Below, piece after piece: positions 31,019-36,811 of a stretch of 36,811 nt of DNA. Within the stretch, counting starts at the first letter, position 1, and each line of letters begins with the position of its first letter. The DNA comes from Nemertoderma westbladi (lineage: Eukaryota > Xenacoelomorpha > Nemertodermatida > Nemertodermatidae): positions 1-36,811 of the forward strand of contig JAUCBJ010004385.1 in NCBI GenBank assembly GCA_032718475.1, read 5' to 3'. The notes under the pieces were generated by a model. That model was not told the DNA's origin, searched no databases, and was given only the letters and a program-made list of their open reading frames with translations. Both the position numbers and the translations under genes were made by a program.

Positions 31019-31716
31019 GTTGGTGCAGCAGCTAAATTGCACCCACAGGCCATCAGAGCGTGTCATTGCATACTATATTATTGAATAGGCTACAATATTA
31101 TAATTCAATATTTGGATTTTGTTGTACTTAGATTACATTTATTCTTGAGCAGTTCAGTGAGTGACTTGAGTAAACATATAATACCACATAACCGCCTAGC
31201 TCTCCATTAAACAAATTATACAAATAAACCTTTCTGAGTTTTAAATATGGGTTTTGTATATGTCATGTTCATCATGTCAGTAATAATAGTTTTATTTCAC
31301 TATTTTACCAGCACCGTCATCATTCCACGTTTCTGGAAATAATTATTTTTAAATTTTGCATTATACTGTATTATATATTTTTAGTAAATTAAATGAAATT
31401 ACTTATTTTTTTTTAATAGATGAACCACTTGTAAAACCATTTACCCAATTGGGGGTGTAAAGATTATTATTATTATATATTTTTTATTTGGTCTACCATC
31501 AGCCGTTTTTATTTTTATTTCTGTTGTATTTTGAAATGTTTATGTATCAAGGTCTATTTTTATACATTTTAAACTTGAATTATAGGCCTATATGTTTAGC
31601 CTATTTGCAGTACAATTCCTATTGTTTATCTTTAGCCTATTTGCAGTACAATTTTAATAGAGTGTAATATAATAATAATTTTAAAATAAAGCCCGGCTTT
31701 TAATTAGACAAAATAG

Positions 31717-31820
31717 ATATCAGTTTTAAAATTCTTCCCAGTTTAGTTCTACAAAACATTTTGGACAGTGCCATTTTTCTAACAGAGTTAATATTTGCTG
31801 ACGCAGGCAGGGTGCATCCA
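31717..31820. repeat. Dispersed direct repeat, copy B
   Basis: Matches copy A at 30889-31018: TATCAGTTTTAAAATTCTTC, CCCAGTTTAGTT, CTAACAGAGTTA and GGTGCATCCA occur in the same order. A shorter spacer accounts for the length difference. Confidence 0.7.
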
Positions 31821-32016
31821 ATGATCGAAATATATTTTAAAACAAATTGGTATCACAGGTGTAACATAGATAACTTTATTAGACTGTAATAAAGTTAAAT
31901 GAACAGATTTAAACATATTAATGTACGTATTATAATTAGTTTTGTTGCAACAGTAAGCTTTTTGTAGGCCCATTTTAAGAATTGTATAAGGTTTTTTTTC
32001 TCTCTACTGTATGTAT

Positions 32017-32792
32017 TAGGGCTCGATCGGAGCTCCGGCCTCCGGCTCCGGCTCCGGCCATTTTGGCACCTCCGGCTCCTGCTCCGGCTCCGGTAAAAAT
32101 ATTGCCGGAGTTAATTTTTTAATAAAGTATTATATTTCGTGCATATTCTAATCTGAACAATTATTTACACTATAAGTACTGAAGTAAGTACTGTAGTACA
32201 GCTTCAATATCAAGAATAATACCGGTACTGCAGTATTTACTTAAAGTCAATGACTGACTGACTGTACTGCAGTACTGGTACTGGCCAGCTGGCTGACTAG
32301 CAGACTATTACAGATAGGCCTGTAGGCCCTACTGTAAAAAATTGTAAATGCTATGAATGTACACTGTAGCTGTAGGCCTACCACTGCAGCCATTTACTGC
32401 TGTCATGCCATGCCAGCATACTGTACTGCAGTACTGGTACACGTACGGTAGGCTACCTACAGTACACACCTCTACCACAGTTAGTGAGTTAGGTACTGTA
32501 GGTAATTTTTAGCCGTCAGCATCAGGCCGTCTGTCCGTGATAAATTAATTACTTAAATTTTAAATTGAAAATTCGTAAATCTATAAATTATGATATTAAT
32601 TAGACCTACAGTATGATTGATTATGCTGTTATGAGCGATTGGCGAACGATAACCATACTTTATTTTTTTAAATAAATAATTAAATTTTTAAAATTTTTGA
32701 AAAACTCCGGCTCCTGCTCCGGCTCCGGCCAAATTGTCCAACTCCGGCTCCTGCTCCGGCTCCGGCCAAATCCCAACTCCGATCGAGCCCTA
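32017..32792. mobile_element. Non-autonomous hAT element (776 bp)
   Basis: Perfect 16-bp terminal inverted repeats TAGGGCTCGATCGGAG / CTCCGATCGAGCCCTA are flanked by the 8-bp direct repeat GTATGTAT at 32009-32016 and 32793-32800, the hAT hallmark. Both ends carry repeated GGCTCCGGCTCC words, likely subterminal transposase-binding repeats. The interior has no coding frame. The target site (GTATGTATATTG) shows it inserted into AT-rich DNA. Confidence 0.9.
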
Positions 32793-32800
32793 GTATGTAT

Positions 32801-33873
32801 ATTGTTTGTTTGTTTAAACTGGTGTCTGAAATAATGGGATTCTCCGTGCAGGCACCAGCCACGCAAATCTAATCCAATTATTTTAAATTCACAATGTAAT
32901 TAAATACTATATTATTAATAATAATAGCTTGTTTCTATCAGTTCATATTATTGTGTTGTGCATGCATTATTATATCATTTAATATCAATATTTGTGTGGG
33001 AATAGTTTAATAAAAAAAAAAAAAAAGTTAAAGTTAAATATAGATAATAATAATGTAATGTATAATTTATATAGCGCCTATTTAAAAATGATACTAATTA
33101 TTCTAGGCGCTGAAAAGAGATGAAGGTTGACGGGAGGGTGGAGGGAGCCATTAGTGGAAGTGCATTCAAAAGGAGCTACGATTGGATGATTAATTACTGT
33201 CTGGCTGTTTTCCTATTGGCTGTGGCAGATCTGTTAAGGCTGTCTCTATTGTTTTCGGCCTAAGACCTAACTGCCTAATGCTGTAAGCTGTAATGTTCCT
33301 CAACTGGTACATTTTGAATTGCTGGCGCTGGTGTAGCTTTCCACCAAGCCAGCGCGCGCAGCGCAGGATTTTTTGCACTTGGCTGGCTGGCGCCACCGCA
33401 TTCGCCTCTGAAAATAAAACTTTTCCATAGGGCCTAACTGAATAGGGCTGAGGACTGGACTGAACCTGCCTCATGCAGTCATGCAGATATGTGGTGGGGC
33501 TGTGAGCTGTGCTGTCCTGTTACCGGCAAGGCAACCGGCAGACCAATCGGTAAAGTAGCGTTACGTCCAAATCGGTATACAGGTATACCTTAGGTGATTT
33601 CAGATATGGTTTGTGATTTGGATTTGGCATTTGGTGTGATTTGTTGTGATTTGGCTGTTTGGCAGTTTGGTGTGATTTGTTGTGATTTGGGTGTTTAGAC
33701 AGACCCTTCAAAACTAGGCCTATTTTACATTTTTCAGGCATAACAGCATCAGGGGCATCACAATCCAGTTTCACCACATCGTAGTACAGTAGCAGAGTAG
33801 TACCGGTATAAACAGGGTCTGTCAGCTACTGGTACCGTACAGCCGTGTGTGATGTAGGCCTAATGCTGAATAT
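32801..33873. other. Non-coding stretch with small hairpins and a short tandem repeat
   Basis: No gene seen. It contains a hairpin CTGGTGTCTG / CAGGCACCAG (about 32819-32858), an A-rich run at about 33013-33026, the inverted repeat AGCGCCTA / TAGGCGCT at about 33074-33113, and a two-copy repeat of TTTGGTGTGATTTGTTGTGA at about 33630-33685. Confidence 0.5.
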
Positions 33874-35040
33874 GGTCCTACTAAATACTACAAAAAGCAC
33901 AAAAAAGTCAAGAAAAGCACAAAAAAAAGCACAAAAAAAGTAAAAAAAAGCACAAAAAAAGTAAAAAAAGCACAAAAAAGCAACCTGATAGCTGTTTATT
34001 GAGCTTGTAATAGAACAGATGACTGGATGATAGAAGCAATATCATGTAGTGCAGTAGTGTCTACTGGTCTAGGCTACTGGTAGGATAATCCCATGTACTA
34101 TGTCTGTATGTACAGTATGCTTTCTGGCTTTCATGCATGTATAGCTGCCAGTGAGTGAGTACCAGCATGATCACTTACATGCGTACCACGGGTCAGTAGG
34201 CTAATGTAAAGATGATTCAATTCAAATATCAGGATAGAACTTATAAACGTACTGTTATTGTCACATTACTGCATTATGTCAACTTATCAGCGTTCTGGTT
34301 AATTACTTGTAACACTGCTATAAGTTTATTCAGTTATGTTCAGTTATTTCCAATTCCCACTATCAGATTATTGCTATCATTTTATTATAAATAAACTCAA
34401 ACTCTGATTGCGGTGGTCCGTCCCACTACGGCTACCACATGGGTACCAATTCTGATACGAAAGCCAAGTAAACAAAGCCAGGGGAGATGTAGGATGCAGC
34501 GTAGGCCGGTCAGCCGGTAGGCGCTTGTGAACTGGATATGTCAGTGTTGACCGAAATTGCGATTATTGGGATGCCTTTATTCACCGATAAATCAGTAAAT
34601 CGACACACTGTCCAATTATCACATCACAGTCTTCCCAAACCTCTCAAGTGGGCGATCGATAACCAGAGGATCGAGGTCACTATTGATTGTGATCGGGAAT
34701 GCCTCCTCCATCATGGCTACAGCTGGTTCATCGTCCAGGGGACTGTTCAACGACGTACTGGACTAAATCTATCCCGATTTAAATTTTCGTAGCATTTCGG
34801 TATCCTTCTGTCCTTCGATATGTGTTCGCTCCCAAATGCATGGGTCTGTGCATATTTCATTGTTCTTCAAATATTTTATTAATTATAAAACTAATTATTT
34901 CTATTATCCAATTCAAGTAGGTTTATTTCCATATGTTTCCATATCATGTTTATAATTGTATTATTTGAGTCAATTTTTTCTGGAGGAGTATTTAATTAAG
35001 ACATTTATCTTTTTTTGCCTCACTACATAAATCCAACCTC

Positions 35041-35062
35041 CAGGGCGGGGGGGGGGGGGGGG
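35041..35062. repeat. Poly-G16 tract with hAT-like CAGGGC start
   Basis: CAGGGC followed by 16 G resembles a hAT left terminus of the CAG type, as in the MITE at 3348-3627. No matching right end was found, so this is tentative. Confidence 0.35.
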
Positions 35063-35479
35063 TGGCATATATATCACATTCACAATCACAATAGGAGGCT
35101 ATTAAGTTTCATCAACCTGACTTCCAACAAAATCCACTTAATACACCTCACCTAAATTCCACCTAACTTCCAGCCACTCCACCTGACAGCCTGAACATTT
35201 TTTTGTAGGAAATAGGGTTCCACCTTCTGACCTTGTTTCCACATGATTGTCTGCCGTCTGGCCGTAGCCAACAATGGGAGCACTCGGATTATTTTACTAT
35301 TGACTCGGATTCAGGTGGAAAAACAGTACTGTGGTGGAGAGTGCGACTGTATACAGTATATATAATATTATATACAGTTTATATCACATATAGGCTTATT
35401 TTATTTATTTATTTATATACAGTATTTTATATGTCCGAATGAGCACCAATGTGTATCTTGAAAGATAACATGTTGAGGT

Positions 35480-35500
35480 GGGGGGGGGGGGGGGGGGGGG
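35480..35500. repeat. Poly-G21 tract
   Basis: An uninterrupted run of 21 G beside the right inverted arm of the 33874-35635 structure. It is one of five G/C runs of at least 16 bp in an otherwise AT-rich window. Confidence 0.9.
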
Positions 35501-35706
35501 TGCCTTTCTTGTTCTGTGCTTTTATATTTTTTTGTGCTTTTTTTTACCTTTTTTTGTGCTTTTTTTTTACCTTTTTTGTGCTTTTTTTGTGCTTTTCTTG
35601 ACCTTTTTGTGCTTTTTGTAGTATTTAGTAGGACCCCGCTAATCAAGAAACATGAGCTGATTGTATTTTTTGTATAATGTATACAGCAGTACAGTACTGC
35701 AGTAAG

Positions 35707-36144
35707 TCAGTAAGTGTACCATTTCCGAATTACCGATAGGCCTACTGGATTAGGAGGGCAGCTGGGCAGAGGGTGTGTGTCTTGATAAGTGATGCCATGA
35801 TAAGTGAGAGCAGATTTAATCTTCATTCCGTCTATAATTATGCAACATAAACGTTGTCTCTCGTCGATATTTCCAATTATAGATGCAATCAACGTATCAT
35901 TGTCAAAGTGGCTGATAGCAGAAGTTAATGACATCAATCTGTCAATGTTCGAGCACTTGGTAGTTGATAATCGGTTCGCAGCTTCTGATAAGTTGATCGT
36001 GACATTGCAAAGTAAACAAATGATCGTACAACGTACAATCATCTCCATCGAATAAAGACGAGATGTCGACGCCCGTTGAATGGCCTTTCCTGCGGTAACA
36101 ATGTCCATTTTAGCCCAGGTTACAGTTACAGTGTGGCGGCCCAA
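35707..36144 (-). other. 145-codon open frame of unknown nature
   Basis: The sequence has a mixed, protein-like composition. The segment CCIIIDGMKIKSALTYHG (about residues 98-115) faintly recalls the DEM.IK..L.Y stretch of P-element/THAP-type transposases, but the residues after it do not continue the family pattern and no second motif was found. It may be a decayed transposon fragment or chance. It is not called as a gene. Confidence 0.25.
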
Positions 36145-36811
36145 ATCCTAATTAATCCGAATCGCACTACGTCCGAAATTCCACAAAATGTATTAAATTA
36201 GAGCGTCATGACTTTGGGTTATATAACACTTTTAATTAGGGTTTGCGCCTGACCAACGAACCCTAACCTAAAAACTAACCCAGTCAGCCAGTAACCGTAA
36301 CTGACAGACTGACTAACAGACTGACAGACTGATACCAGGATACTGAAGTAAATTATAGCTAGCTCACTGACTGACAGCAGTACCGGTACCGGTAGGGGTA
36401 GGTCAGTAGGTAAAATGCTGAAATGACCATTGCTGCCATTCAGCCATTGGCAGATTGGGGCTGAAACCGGTTAGAGCTTAGAATTCAATTCAAATACCAG
36501 TAGCCAGCCCTATCAGCCTATTGCAGTATTGCTGTAGTTGTAGCAGGTCAGCCCTCAGTCAGCCTTCAGTGCTGCACGGTTGCACGGCCTTGCCTACAGG
36601 CCTATCTACAGGGACAGGCAGACAGGCCTACGGCGTTACGGGGCCTACCACATACTGACCTACGCCTACTTCAAAAAGTCCTGAAAGTTTGACGACGCAA
36701 CGTAACGGTACCGGCACTGAATTTAGAAATAAGCAGATCAGCAGATACTGAGATAGGCAGATAGGTCTGCGTCTGCATCATCTCATCATTATAGCACATC
36801 TACCAACAGTC
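36145..36811. other. Non-coding end of window
   Basis: No gene seen. It is dense in GACTGACAGACTGAC-like words (36295-36375) and in palindromic words such as ACCGGT and AGGCCT. Confidence 0.5.

Larger units (their letters stand above)
30141..32016. other. Repeat-rich non-coding stretch
   Basis: No gene seen. It contains the inverted relative of the 29733 MITE core (30695-30835), a dispersed direct repeat (30889-31018 and 31717-31820), and a 36-bp tandem duplication of TTTAGCCTATTTGCAGTACA starting at 31595 and 31631. Confidence 0.55.
33874..35635. mobile_element. Possible foldback transposon with about 115-bp inverted AAAAAGCAC-rich arms
   Basis: The left arm begins GGTCCTACTAAATACTACAA and continues as AAAAGCAC repeats to about 33990. 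The right arm (about 35508-35635) is its inverse, ending AGTATTTAGTAGGACC. The 1.5-kb interior encodes nothing recognised; a short frame at 34538-34792 (84 codons) has no known motif. No target duplication was identified, so this could also be two inverted copies of a smaller repeat. Confidence 0.55.

Noticed and set aside
33520-33777. 85-codon minus-strand frame with NHNKSHQ repeats
   Set aside because: Translation of a short tandem repeat (TTTGGTGTGATTTGTTGTGA), with no wider support.
34538-34792. 84-codon plus-strand frame of ordinary composition
   Set aside because: No motif, no family and no supporting splice signals; may be chance or an ancient remnant.
35413-35646. Lysine-rich 77-codon minus-strand frame
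   Set aside because: Translation of AAAAAGCAC simple repeats and a poly-G run.

Overview
This window looks like nuclear DNA of an invertebrate animal. It is AT-rich, full of transposon remnants and three large minisatellites, and carries one clear host gene: a two-bromodomain BET-family chromatin reader (BRD2/3/4/T type) on the minus strand, split by a GT-AG intron. The LINE, Gypsy and hAT elements and the many short words such as AGGCCT and ACCGGT fit a marine invertebrate, but the sequence alone does not fix the phylum.

Layout. 1-3250: a 21-bp minisatellite interrupted at 773-1789 by a 5'-truncated LINE fragment. 3348-3627: a short hAT MITE with poly-G termini. 3628-10635: AT-rich DNA with no recognisable gene, including a 25-bp minisatellite at 6823-7263. 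10636-17947: the BET gene, with a last exon at 10636-10807, a 4,027-bp intron at 10808-14834, and a large exon at 14835-17947. The intron is mostly a 3.47-kb array of a 26-bp unit, and that unit is a copy of the exon's own 5' splice junction. 18587-24500: a dead Gypsy-type LTR retrotransposon (minus strand) split by a complete hAT-like DNA transposon at 20188-23613. The transposon has a perfect 8-bp target duplication and an intact 773-codon transposase-like frame. 24536-27052: a dead CR1/L2-like LINE. 27903-29701: a second, longer copy of the LINE family seen at 773. 29733-36811: MITEs, foldback elements, inverted repeats and poly-G tracts with no convincing gene.

How it fits together. The BET gene is the only evident host function; it would read acetylated histones and recruit transcription factors. 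Most of the rest is layered transposon history. The Gypsy element was present first and the hAT element then jumped into its RNase H region. The Gypsy reading frame runs on across the site once the hAT and one target duplication are discounted.

The most unusual signal is the BET intron. About 133 tandem units each carry the junction AACG/GTTAGT or a close variant, starting exactly at the real exon end. Only the first donor keeps the BET frame open; any later one adds an in-frame TAG. All coordinates, repeat counts and domain calls were made by eye without alignment or database searches.
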